In this document: positions 28,642 through 36,967 of the stretch, one piece after another
Layout of the letters: every line of letters starts with the position of its first letter
Numbering within the stretch: position 1 is the stretch's first letter
Assembly (NCBI GenBank): GCA_024693505.1
Contig: JAILKU010000158.1
Location: 1-53,431, forward strand
Source of the DNA: Bacteroidaceae bacterium
GTDB lineage: Bacteria; Bacteroidota; Bacteroidia; Bacteroidales; Bacteroidaceae
Length of the DNA: 53,431 nt
Reading direction: 5' to 3'
Program-made: the position numbers and the translations under genes
Notes under the pieces: model-generated
Database searches by the model: none
What the model saw: the letters and a program-made list of their open reading frames with translations, nothing else
What the model was told of the DNA's origin: nothing

Positions 28642-31600
28642 ATGAATAGGAAACTCTCTTTACTGGTATTACCCGTCTTCTTCTATGCCTGCGCAGGTTC
28701 AGAGCATACGAAATCGGGACATTCGGCAGCGTCTCTTGCCCAACTCGAGACCGAGTTTGCAGAACCGCCCCGCTCCGCCAGGCCCTATCTGTGGTGGCAC
28801 TGGATGAACGGGAACATCACCAGGGACGGCATCCGTAAGGACCTGCTCTGGATAGACCGTATCGGCGTTGGCGGCTTTCATCATTTCGATGCCGGCATCG
28901 GTGTTGCGCCCATCGTGGAGAACCGTCTCATCTATATGCACGACGACTGGAAGGATGCCTTCAGGTACGCCATCGAGATGGGCGATTCGCTGGGGATGGA
29001 AATGACGGTGGCCAGCTCGCCCGGCTGGAGCTGTATGGGCGGACCGTGGGTGGAGCCCCAGGACGCGATGAAAAAGCTGGTATGGAGGAAAATGCGCCTG
29101 CAGGGCGGTCAGTCCTTCAAGGGCGCCCTGCCTGAGCCGTTCCAGAATGCGGGCGATTTCCAGAACCTGGACAATGGTCAGGCGAAGTACTATCAGGATA
29201 TCGCCGTGCTGGCCCTCAGGATGCCTCAGGAAGACCTTCCCCTGGCCGGTCTGAACGCCACCCTGACCTCCTCGGGCGGAGACTTCAGCATAGCGCAGCT
29301 GACCGACGACAATCTGTCGGACGGCGTACTGCTTCCCGAGGATCCCGCAGCCGGGTTTGCCTGGATTATGTACGAGTTCCCGCAGCCCCAGTCTTTCCGT
29401 GCCGTATCGCTCTATGACGGGCGGCGGAGGCCCTGGCCCTACAACTCGGGCCCTTCCTACTCCGTCTCTCTGGAGAAGAGCGACGACGGCCAGACCTTCT
29501 CGGAGGTCACGAAGATTGCCAGTACCAGTTGCGTCAGGACGACCATCTCGTTCCCCGAGGCCCGTGCAAGGTTCTTCCGCCTGAAGGTGAACAATTCGGG
29601 CGGGCAGGGTTCCAGGATCAGCGAGTTCAACCTTTATCCTGTAGGCCGTATCAATCATGCCGAGGAGAAGGCCTGCTTTGCCTGTCCCCACGATCTGCAC
29701 GACTATCCCACGACCACAGACGGCGCGTTTGCCGACCAGGTGATTGACCTGACGGCGAGCGTGCAGGACGGCGAGCTCACCTGGGATGTCCCCGAGGGCA
29801 ACTGGAAAGTGCTGCGCATCGGCTACTCGCTGACAGGACACCGCAACGGACCGGCACCCGACGAGGCCACAGGGCTCGAGGTGGACAAGCTGGATCCCGA
29901 TGCCTTGACCAGATACTTCCATCGCTATCTGGATATGTACAAGGACGCCACAGGAGGCCTGATCGGCGAACGGGGCATCAGCTATCTGCTGACCGACAGC
30001 TACGAGGCGGGATGCCAGAACTGGACACCGGCCATGATATCGGCCTTCCGAGAACGGCGGGGCTACGACCTGGTGCCCTGGCTTCCTGTGCTGACCGGCG
30101 AGATCGTGGAGTCGGTGGAGAAGAGCGAGGCCTTCCTGTGGGACTGGAGCGTCACCATCGCCGAACTTTACACCCAGAGCTATAACCATATCGACGACAT
30201 CCTGAAGGAGTATGGCATGAAGGGGCGCTACAGCGAGTCGCACGAATGCGGCAGGGCTTATGTGGCCGACGGAATGGACATCAAGCGTTGCTCTGCCGTC
30301 CCGATGGCTGCCTGCTGGATCGATGCCGGTTCAGCCACGATGGCGGCTACCGATATCAGGGAGTCGGCCTCCGTAGCTCACATCTACGGACAGAACCTGG
30401 TGGCGGCTGAGTCGCTCACGGCTCACGGCACGGACGTCAACGCCTACAAATACAGCCCGGGAACCCTGAAGGGAACAGCCGACTGGGAGATGGCTAACGG
30501 CCTGAACCGCTTTGTCATACACGAGTCGGCCCACCAGCCGCTCGACAGCGTTTTTCCCGGCCTGGGACTGGGGCCGTACGGCCAGTGGTTCAACCGGCAT
30601 GAGACGTGGGCAGGCGAGGCCAGGGCCTGGATGGACTACCTGGCGCGCAGCAGCTATATGCTGCAGCAGGGACGGGCTGTGGCTGATATCCTCATTTACT
30701 ATGGCGAGGACAGCAATGCCTGCTCCCTCTATGGATTCGATATGCCGCAGGTGCCCGCCGGCTTCAACTACGACTACGCCAATCCCTGGGTGGTGACGGA
30801 ACTGCTGAAGGTCAAGGATGGAAAGATTCAGGCCGGGCAGATGACATACCGCGTGCTTTACCTCGGTAAGAACGTTGCCCGCATGACGGTGCCCGTGCTG
30901 AAGGCCATTGTACGGCTGGCACAGAAGGGAGCGCTCATCTGCGGACATACCCCTGGCGGACCGGCCAGTCTGAGCGACAATGCCGGGGAGTGGGAGAGTC
31001 TTCTGGAAAAGCTGAAGGCGTGCCCCAATGTGCACCTCGAGGTGCCCGTCGGCGACGTGGCACAGGTGTGCAGTCTTGTTCCGGACATCCAATATCCCGA
31101 GGGAGAGCAGATACGTTTCGTCCATCGCCAGTCAGCTTGTGCCGACATCTATTGGGTCAACAAGCCCTCAGATGATTTCAAGCGCATCAAGGTCTCCTTC
31201 CGCCAGACGGGGCTCAGGCCTCAGGTATGGCATCCCGAAACGGGAGTTAAGGAGGATGTCGCCTATGCGATGACGAAGGATGGACGAACCGAAGTCACCC
31301 TCGATCTCGTGCCGAATGACGCGGTATTCGTCGTGTTTGGCGAGAAGACCGGCACAGAGACATTTGAAGTGCCCGAGACGAAGCGCAGTACGGTTTGCCA
31401 GTTGGACGGCCCCTGGGATGTGGCCTTCCAGCCCGATCGCAGCGCGCCCGAGCATGCCGAGTTCCCGTCGCTCGTATCCTATACCGAGTCTGCCGACCCG
31501 GGCGTCAAGTACTTCTCGGGCAAGGCGGTTTACGCGAAGGTGTTCTCCCTCGGCGAACGGCCTGCCGGCAGGGTTACCGTCGACCTGGGAGACGTCAGGG

Positions 31601-31866
31601 AACTGGCCAGGGTGAAGGTGAATGGCAAGGACTGCGGACTCGTCTGGAAAAGACCCTTCCGTGCAGATATCACGGATGCCCTGCAGGAGGGCGAAAACCG
31701 GCTGGAAGTCGAGGTGACGAACACCTGGCCGAACCGGCTTATCGGCGACCAGCAGCCCGACTGCCCACGAAAGATAACCTACACCTCCTATTCGTTCTAC
31801 AAACAAGACTCCAAGCTCCGTCCTGCCGGTCTCCTCGGACCCGTTGTGATTGAATGCGAAGAGTGA
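28642..31866 (+). CDS. Glycoside hydrolase family 106-type alpha-L-rhamnosidase, lipoprotein
   Basis: 1074 residues. The N-terminus (LLVLPVFFYACAGSE) ends in a plausible but non-ideal lipobox, suggesting attachment to a membrane. The opening PYLWWHWMNGNITRDGI, then MTVASSPGWSCMGGPWV and QDAMKKLVW, are typical of GH106. Conserved acidic positions that could be catalytic are Glu455 in DSYEAG and Glu532/Glu535 in YSESHECG. The C-terminal galactose-binding-like domain holds VEVTNTWPNRLIGD. Expected to release L-rhamnose from rhamnogalacturonan or other rhamnosides; other activities in the wider family are possible. It sits between the serpin and a GH92 on the same strand. A heptamer array starts 7 bp after its stop. 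Confidence 0.87.
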   Translation: MNRKLSLLVLPVFFYACAGSEHTKSGHSAASLAQLETEFAEPPRSARPYLWWHWMNGNITRDGIRKDLLWIDRIGVGGFHHFDAGIGVAPIVENRLIYMHDDWKDAFRYAIEMGDSLGMEMTVASSPGWSCMGGPWVEPQDAMKKLVWRKMRLQGGQSFKGALPEPFQNAGDFQNLDNGQAKYYQDIAVLALRMPQEDLPLAGLNATLTSSGGDFSIAQLTDDNLSDGVLLPEDPAAGFAWIMYEFPQPQSFRAVSLYDGRRRPWPYNSGPSYSVSLEKSDDGQTFSEVTKIASTSCVRTTISFPEARARFFRLKVNNSGGQGSRISEFNLYPVGRINHAEEKACFACPHDLHDYPTTTDGAFADQVIDLTASVQDGELTWDVPEGNWKVLRIGYSLTGHRNGPAPDEATGLEVDKLDPDALTRYFHRYLDMYKDATGGLIGERGISYLLTDSYEAGCQNWTPAMISAFRERRGYDLVPWLPVLTGEIVESVEKSEAFLWDWSVTIAELYTQSYNHIDDILKEYGMKGRYSESHECGRAYVADGMDIKRCSAVPMAACWIDAGSATMAATDIRESASVAHIYGQNLVAAESLTAHGTDVNAYKYSPGTLKGTADWEMANGLNRFVIHESAHQPLDSVFPGLGLGPYGQWFNRHETWAGEARAWMDYLARSSYMLQQGRAVADILIYYGEDSNACSLYGFDMPQVPAGFNYDYANPWVVTELLKVKDGKIQAGQMTYRVLYLGKNVARMTVPVLKAIVRLAQKGALICGHTPGGPASLSDNAGEWESLLEKLKACPNVHLEVPVGDVAQVCSLVPDIQYPEGEQIRFVHRQSACADIYWVNKPSDDFKRIKVSFRQTGLRPQVWHPETGVKEDVAYAMTKDGRTEVTLDLVPNDAVFVVFGEKTGTETFEVPETKRSTVCQLDGPWDVAFQPDRSAPEHAEFPSLVSYTESADPGVKYFSGKAVYAKVFSLGERPAGRVTVDLGDVRELARVKVNGKDCGLVWKRPFRADITDALQEGENRLEVEVTNTWPNRLIGDQQPDCPRKITYTSYSFYKQDSKLRPAGLLGPVVIECEE

Positions 31867-31872
31867 AGAGAG

Positions 31873-31914
31873 TCCATTTTCCATTTTCCATTGTCCAAAG
31901 TTCATAGTTAAGAG
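31873..31914 (+). repeat. Heptamer array between GH106 and GH92 genes
   Basis: Six contiguous 7-bp units fill almost the whole gap. The first two are TCCATTT and the third is TCCATTG. Degenerate units follow and the last is TTAAGAG, a word also seen in the array at 13634. The GH92 ATG follows 3 bp later. Confidence 0.93.
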
Positions 31915-31916
31915 AA

Positions 31917-34145
31917 ATGAAGACAAGAATAAAACGTACGCTGCTGTTCCTCTCGCTGATTCCTTTTCTGGCGAGCTGTAGCCAGTCAGATGTGAAAGAC
32001 GATCTTACGCAGTATGTTGATCCGTTCATAGGGACGGCATTCACGGGTCACACCTTCCCGGGGGCTGCCACTCCCTTCGGTATGGTTCAGGTCAGCCCGG
32101 ACACGGGCATTGACGGATGGAAGCATTGTTCGGGCTACCACGAGGACGACGACATCATCAGGGGATTCAGTCACACCCACCTGAGCGGCACGGGCTGCCC
32201 GGACATGGGCGATGTCATGCTGATGCCCGTAGTGGGCGAGGTGTCGTTCAATGCCCTGGAGGAAGCAGGCAAGGGCTATGCGTCCCATTTCCGGCGCGAG
32301 ACGGAGGAAGCTGCCCCGGGCTATTACAGCGTAATGCTGGACGATTACGGCATCAGGGCCGAGGTGACGGCCAGTCCGCGTGCCGCGATGCACCGCTATA
32401 GCTTCCAGAAGCCGGACAGCCCTGCCGTCGTGATTGACCTGGGACACGGCATCGGCGACCGGACGGACAAGAGCTACCTGAAGCTGGTGGACGACCGTAC
32501 TGTCGTCGGGATGCGTCACTCAGTGGGCTTCATCAGCGACCATCAATACTATTTCTGCGCAAGGTTCTCGTGGCCTATTTCCTCTGTGAGTTCCTTTGTG
32601 GACGGTTCGGTCAGTGAGGACAACGCCGTCAGCGGCACCGTCACCAAGATGATTCTGCGCTTCGACGCGAAGGACGCCGGGCCCGTGCTGGTCAAGGTCG
32701 GACTCTCAACCGCCAGCGAGGAGGGCGCCGTCAGGAATCTGGACACCGAGATACCGGGCTGGGACTTCGAGAAGACCCGCAACGCGGCCAGGGACCTGTG
32801 GAACGGCTATCTGAGGCAAATCGAGGTGAAGACGACGGACGAAGGGCAGAAGGTGTCTTTCTACACCTCCCTCTATCACGCCCTGCTGATGCCCAACCTC
32901 ATCACCGATACGGACGGTTCCTACAGCGGCTGGGACCATCAGATACACCAGAGCGGGGGTAAGGACATGTACACCAACTTCTCCCTCTGGGACACCTATC
33001 GCGCCGAGCATCCCTTCCTCGAACTGCTCTATCCCGAGGTCAACAGCAAACTGGTGAACTCTCTCCTGGAGAAGCACAACCAGACGGGCCTCCTGGTCAC
33101 CAATGAGTACGGACAGTGCGAGACATGGTGCATGATAGGCAATCACGCAGTCGATGTGATAGCCGATGCGTACATGAAGGGCGACAAGAGCTTCGACCCG
33201 GAGGCCGCCTATTCAGCCGTCAGGCATGCCATGACTGCCGACCACAACAAGTCCGACTGGGCGACCTACAACCGCTACGGCTACTTCCCCTGCGACAGCA
33301 GTGCCCTGGAGAGCGTGTCGCGCACGATGGAGGCCTGCTACGACGACTACTGTGCAGCCCTGATGGCCCAGGCCCTCGGACACGAAGAGGACTACGCATT
33401 CTTCTCGAAGCGGGCACAGAACTACAGGAATCTCTTTGACGACCGGCTGCAGATGGTGCGTCCGCGTCAAGCCGACGGACAGTGGAAGGAGCCCTTTAAC
33501 CCCAACCAGCTGAATTCCGGCAACGGGGACTTCACCGAGGGGAACGCCTGGCAGTGGACCTGGCACGTCCAGCACGATGCCGAGGGACTCATCAGCCAGT
33601 TCGGCTCAGCCGACGCGTTCATGCAGAAACTGGACAGTCTCTTCTTCATCGACCCTGGAGAACTGCCCGGACATGAGATCTCGCCGGACGTGACGGGCCT
33701 GATTGGGCAGTATGCCCACGGGAATGAGCCCAGTCACCACGTGGCATACCTCTATACCTTGGCAGGTGCGCCCTGGAAGACAGCCAGCATCGTGCGCGAG
33801 GTGTTCGACAAGTACTATCTGGCAAAGCGCGACGGGCTGTGCGGCAACGACGACTGCGGACAGATGTCGGCCTGGTACATGTTCTCGGCCCTGGGCTTCT
33901 ATCCGGTGAATCCCATTTCGGGAGAATATGTGTTCGGCGCGCCCCAGTTGCATGAGGCCACCCTGCACCTGCCAAACGGCAAGACTTTCAGTATAAAGGT
34001 CAACGGCCTTTCCGCCGAGAACAAATACGTGAAGGAGATTCGGCTCAACGGCATGCCGATTCCATACCGCAGTCTTTCCTACGGAGACCTTATTCAGGGC
34101 GGCACACTCGAATATTTCATGACAAGCAACACATCAGAAGAATGA
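31917..34145 (+). CDS. Glycoside hydrolase family 92 alpha-mannosidase, lipoprotein
   Basis: Calcium-dependent exo-alpha-mannosidase family, acting on host N-glycans or yeast mannan. 742 residues. The signal peptide ends in the lipobox LASC at about residue 20. N-terminal motifs are YVDPFIGT, FPGAATPFGMVQVSPDT and RGFSHTHLSGTGC. The catalytic domain has GNDDCGQMSAWY at 643-654 and the glycine-rich YAHGNEPSHH loop. The gene follows GH106 and overlaps the next gene by four bases (ATGA), so GH92 and the ROK kinase are probably co-translated: mannose released outside, a sugar phosphorylated inside. Which mannose linkage is cleaved cannot be judged. Confidence 0.95.
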   Translation: MKTRIKRTLLFLSLIPFLASCSQSDVKDDLTQYVDPFIGTAFTGHTFPGAATPFGMVQVSPDTGIDGWKHCSGYHEDDDIIRGFSHTHLSGTGCPDMGDVMLMPVVGEVSFNALEEAGKGYASHFRRETEEAAPGYYSVMLDDYGIRAEVTASPRAAMHRYSFQKPDSPAVVIDLGHGIGDRTDKSYLKLVDDRTVVGMRHSVGFISDHQYYFCARFSWPISSVSSFVDGSVSEDNAVSGTVTKMILRFDAKDAGPVLVKVGLSTASEEGAVRNLDTEIPGWDFEKTRNAARDLWNGYLRQIEVKTTDEGQKVSFYTSLYHALLMPNLITDTDGSYSGWDHQIHQSGGKDMYTNFSLWDTYRAEHPFLELLYPEVNSKLVNSLLEKHNQTGLLVTNEYGQCETWCMIGNHAVDVIADAYMKGDKSFDPEAAYSAVRHAMTADHNKSDWATYNRYGYFPCDSSALESVSRTMEACYDDYCAALMAQALGHEEDYAFFSKRAQNYRNLFDDRLQMVRPRQADGQWKEPFNPNQLNSGNGDFTEGNAWQWTWHVQHDAEGLISQFGSADAFMQKLDSLFFIDPGELPGHEISPDVTGLIGQYAHGNEPSHHVAYLYTLAGAPWKTASIVREVFDKYYLAKRDGLCGNDDCGQMSAWYMFSALGFYPVNPISGEYVFGAPQLHEATLHLPNGKTFSIKVNGLSAENKYVKEIRLNGMPIPYRSLSYGDLIQGGTLEYFMTSNTSEE

Positions 34146-35101
34146 AGGAAAATCTTTTAGGCATCGATATCGGCGGCACGAAGTGCGCCGTCATCTTCGG
34201 ACAGAGGGAGGCCGATTCCCTCAGCATCGTGGAGAAAGTGAAGTTCCCCACCACAGACGTTAAGGAGACGATAGGCCGCATCTGCGACGAGTTGAAGCAG
34301 CTGATGGGGCGCAACGGCCTTTCGGCAGACAATACCCGCGCTGTGGGCATCTCCTGCGGAGGTCCGCTCGACAGCCGCAGGGGCATCGTGATGTCGCCTC
34401 CCAACCTGCCTGGCTGGGACAATATCCCCATCACCGACATCATCCGGCAGCAGACCTCCCTGCAGGCATACATCCAGAACGACGCCAATGCCTGTGCAAT
34501 GGCCGAGTGGAAGTTCGGCGCAGGGCGGGGCACGCAGAACATGGTGTTCCTCACCTTCGGCACAGGACTGGGCGCAGGCATCATCGCCAACGGACAGATC
34601 TATACGGGAGCCAACGACAATGCTGGCGAGGCCGGTCATATCCGTCTGGCCGAGTTCGGACCCGTGGGCTACGGCAAGGCCGGTTCCTTCGAGGGATTTG
34701 CCAGCGGGTCGGGCATCGCGCAGCTGGCCCGGATGCGGCTCAGCGAAGTCTATCAGATGGGGGGCAAGGTGGCCTGGTGCGATTACGGACAGATAGACAC
34801 CATCACCGCCAAGGACGTCACCGAGGCCGCAGCAGCCGGAGACCCCTTAGCCCTCGAGATCGTGCAGCTCTCAGCCCGCTATCTGGGCATTGGCCTGTCG
34901 GTGCTCATCGACATCCTCAATCCCGAGCTTATCGTCATCGGCGGCGTCTTTGCCCGTCGGGAGGGCCTGTTCCGTCCCCAGATGGAGGAGACCATCCGTC
35001 GCGAAGCCCTTCCCCTTGCCAGCCGCGTCTGCCGCGTCGTTCCCGCACAGTTGGGAGAGGCCATCGGCGACTACGCCGCCCTCTCGGTTGTTAATTCATA
35101 A
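34142..35101 (+). CDS. ROK-family sugar kinase lacking the zinc-cysteine motif
   Basis: Cytoplasmic sugar kinase of 319 residues. ATP-binding loop GIDIGGTK at 7-14, substrate/catalytic Asp114 in QNDANACAM, and TFGTGLGAGII. The segment NAGEAGHI is normal, but the following ROK zinc site (usually C-x-C-G-x-x-G-C-x-E) reads GPVGYGKAGSFE, with no cysteine. Such zinc-free ROK proteins exist, so this need not be inactive. Substrate could be glucose, mannose, N-acetylmannosamine or another hexose; coupling to GH92 by an ATGA overlap makes a mannose-type sugar attractive but unproven. The stop codon lies in a heptamer array. Confidence 0.88.
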   Translation: MKENLLGIDIGGTKCAVIFGQREADSLSIVEKVKFPTTDVKETIGRICDELKQLMGRNGLSADNTRAVGISCGGPLDSRRGIVMSPPNLPGWDNIPITDIIRQQTSLQAYIQNDANACAMAEWKFGAGRGTQNMVFLTFGTGLGAGIIANGQIYTGANDNAGEAGHIRLAEFGPVGYGKAGSFEGFASGSGIAQLARMRLSEVYQMGGKVAWCDYGQIDTITAKDVTEAAAAGDPLALEIVQLSARYLGIGLSVLIDILNPELIVIGGVFARREGLFRPQMEETIRREALPLASRVCRVVPAQLGEAIGDYAALSVVNS

Positions 35102-35134
35102 CTATGGACTATGAACTATGAACTCCTAACTATG
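35100..35134 (+). repeat. Heptamer array spanning a stop and a start codon
   Basis: Five contiguous units, words AACTATG, GACTATG and AACTCCT. The first begins on the TAA of the ROK gene and the last contains the ATG at 35132 used for gmhA. A second in-frame ATG at 35111 is also within a unit. Confidence 0.93.
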
Positions 35135-35719
35135 GCCTCTCCCCTCCGCACTCTCATTTCCCAGGGTCTTGAGGAGGCCCGATGCAGCTTGGAGCGGTTT
35201 ATCCAGGACGAGCGCACACTGCCTGCAATAGAGGAGGCCGCCCATCTGATGCATACGGCGCTTCAGCAGGGCTGCAAGATAATATCCTGCGGCAACGGCG
35301 GGTCTTTGTGCGACGCCACACATTTTGCCGAGGAACTGACGGGCCGTTTCCGCTCGTTGCGCCGCCCTTTGCCTGCAATCGCCGTCAACGATGCCGCCTA
35401 CCTGACCTGTACCGCCAACGATTTCTCTTTCGAAGATGTCTTTGCGCGCTATGTAGAAGGGGTTGGGCAGCCTGGCGACGTACTGGTCTGCATCAGTACG
35501 AGCGGCGAGTCGCAGAACATCCTGCGTGCTGCCCGGGCAGCAAAGACCATCGGCCTGAAGACCATCGGCCTGACATCGGGCAGCGACACCCCGCTCTCCA
35601 GTCTTTGTGACGTAGCTATCCAGGCACCTCGCGCCCCCCATTCCGACCGCATCCAGGAGATTCACATCAAAGTCCTCCACCTGCTGGTGCAGTGCATCGA
35701 GGAACTGGATGCAGTTTAG
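35132..35719 (+). CDS. gmhA: Sedoheptulose-7-phosphate isomerase (SIS domain)
   Basis: Isomerises sedoheptulose 7-phosphate to D-glycero-manno-heptose 7-phosphate, the entry to heptose for lipopolysaccharide or surface glycans. 195 residues with the SIS fold. Motifs CGNGGSLCDATHFAEEL, CISTSGESQN and a C-terminal HSDRIQEIHIKVLHLL with the conserved Glu/His are GmhA-like. The ATG at 35111 would add seven residues encoded only by the heptamer repeat, so 35132 is preferred; either would place the start inside the array. It is the last gene of the serpin-GH106-GH92-ROK run, and the transcript probably ends at the hairpin at 35897. Confidence 0.9.
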   Translation: MASPLRTLISQGLEEARCSLERFIQDERTLPAIEEAAHLMHTALQQGCKIISCGNGGSLCDATHFAEELTGRFRSLRRPLPAIAVNDAAYLTCTANDFSFEDVFARYVEGVGQPGDVLVCISTSGESQNILRAARAAKTIGLKTIGLTSGSDTPLSSLCDVAIQAPRAPHSDRIQEIHIKVLHLLVQCIEELDAV

Positions 35720-35785
35720 AAGGTACTCGTAAGGTAAAAGCGAACCGTAAAAGTATATTAATGTCGTAGTAAATCAACATAATGT

Positions 35786-35928
35786 TGCTGAGTCGCCGTG
35801 TATGGTGCCGGGACGGTACGGAAAGCGGAGTACGGCTCAGCAGGCTAGCGCCGACATGGCGCTATGCTCAGTAAGTTTTAGGTTATTAATGTGAGGGAGC
35901 GGGTCTCAGTGATGAGGCCCGCTCTTTT
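35786..35928 (+). ncRNA. Candidate structured RNA with intrinsic terminator
   Basis: Non-coding segment after gmhA with three stems. TGCTGAG (35786-35792) pairs CTCAGCA (35836-35842), enclosing CCGT/ACGG and GTGCC/GGTAC pairings. TAGCGCC (35846-35852) pairs GGCGCTA (35858-35864). A strong terminator ends it. CTCAGTA at 35867 could compete for the first TGCTGAG, giving two exclusive folds. No TAnnTTTG promoter is seen just upstream, so it could be a 3'-UTR of the gmhA transcript or an independent small RNA. It does not show the signature sequences of SRP RNA, tmRNA or common riboswitches. Confidence 0.5.
35897..35928 (+). terminator. Strong Rho-independent terminator
   Basis: 12-bp stem (GAGCGGGTCTCA with TGAGGCCCGCTC, one G-T pair) closed by a GTGA loop and followed by TTTTGTGT. 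It ends the plus-strand transcript from gmhA and the candidate RNA. Confidence 0.88.
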
Positions 35929-35969
35929 GTGTATATTGACCTAAAGTCAAAATGCAAAAAGTCGTCCAT

Positions 35970-35998
35970 AAAAAAACTCTGCCAAGAATGACAGAGTT
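35970..35998 (-). terminator. Rho-independent terminator of the flavodoxin gene
   Basis: Minus strand AACTCTG / CAGAGTT stem (35992-35998 with 35975-35981), ten-base loop and then seven T. It faces the plus-strand terminator at 35897 across about 40 bp. From 36000 to 36074 nothing else is seen. Confidence 0.88.
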
Positions 35999-36074
35999 GA
36001 ATTAGGTTTGTGCCAGAGCACCGGGAGTTTGTGACGCGAACATGAATTGTTGTATGCCCACGCAAATAATGACT

Positions 36075-36908
36075 CTACCTGACTACCTGCGTAAAGACTG
36101 GTGCTTCACCTGTCTTGACTGTTACATAGACCTGGATGCGCGTTTGGGAAGCCGTCTCGCCGGTGTCTTCAGCAACGAAGAGGTACTCCACTCCGTCGGG
36201 GATGGCACGCGAGGCGACCGTCTCTGCTTTGGCGTGCAACATGGGATAGCCATCTACGGCAGCGTCGAAGACGGCGGCTTCTTCATCGCTCATGGGATGC
36301 TGTTCGGGGAACTCATCCAGCTTGGTGTATTCTCCCTCGAGGAAACCGAGGCGCTTTAGCCACTGGTCCACTTCGTACGGTACAGCTTCCAGGCGAGCGG
36401 CACGGACGCCATAGCCGGGAAGTATCTCTGCCCCGGGCTCTTTTCCGGCCAGATCCTTTGTGCTGGAAACGAGACCCCCGCTGCCAAAGGTGCAGAAGGG
36501 AACTATCTTCTTGCCGCTCAGGTCCACCTGGTCAAGCAGGGCGGCCACAGGGGGAGCGTAGGTGCCGAACCATACGGGATAGCCGAGGAAGATGACATCA
36601 TACTGGCTGAGGTCGGATGTAAGCGGCTGAATCTCGGGCGTAATCCCTTCCTCGCGTTCCTGTCTGCAGCGCTCGACTGTCGCCTGTAAGTCGCCTTCGT
36701 ATGGCTTCAGGGGGATGATCTCTTCGATGTCTGCACCTAGACGGGTGGCAATTTCCCGCGCCACGGTCTTCGTGTTGGACGTCTGAGAGTAAAAGAGTAC
36801 CAACTTGGCCTCCTCGTTATCGGTGGCAGCGGCCTCTTTTTTGGGGCTGCATGCCGTGGCAGCCATCATTGCGGTTGCAAGAACCAACATTGTCTTAACG
36901 TTTTTCAT
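36075..36908 (-). CDS. Flavodoxin-family lipoprotein with C-terminal extension
   Basis: 277 residues. The signal sequence ends in AATAC-S, a lipobox, so the protein is probably membrane-anchored outside the cytoplasm. FMN phosphate loop YSQTSNTKTVA near residue 40, then the flavodoxin strands DVIFLGYPVWFGTYAPP and VPFCTFGSGG. About 80 extra residues follow the flavodoxin fold. Such exported flavodoxin-like proteins are common in Bacteroidales; electron partner unknown. It lies 59 bp downstream of clpB on the same strand and ends at a clear terminator. No good promoter is seen in the gap, so it may share clpB transcripts. Confidence 0.88.
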   Translation of the reverse strand: MKNVKTMLVLATAMMAATACSPKKEAAATDNEEAKLVLFYSQTSNTKTVAREIATRLGADIEEIIPLKPYEGDLQATVERCRQEREEGITPEIQPLTSDLSQYDVIFLGYPVWFGTYAPPVAALLDQVDLSGKKIVPFCTFGSGGLVSSTKDLAGKEPGAEILPGYGVRAARLEAVPYEVDQWLKRLGFLEGEYTKLDEFPEQHPMSDEEAAVFDAAVDGYPMLHAKAETVASRAIPDGVEYLFVAEDTGETASQTRIQVYVTVKTGEAPVFTQVVR

Positions 36909-36967
36909 ACAATTGAAGTCTTTTTTTAAGTTAAAATGGTCATATGCGTCTGATTGGACTCGTCAGA

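Noticed and set aside
35786..35928. Structured RNA considered as SRP RNA, 6S RNA, tmRNA or a common riboswitch.
   Set aside because: The SRP GGAAG-loop motif, tmRNA tRNA-like ends, and thiamine, cobalamin or SAM signatures are not found.
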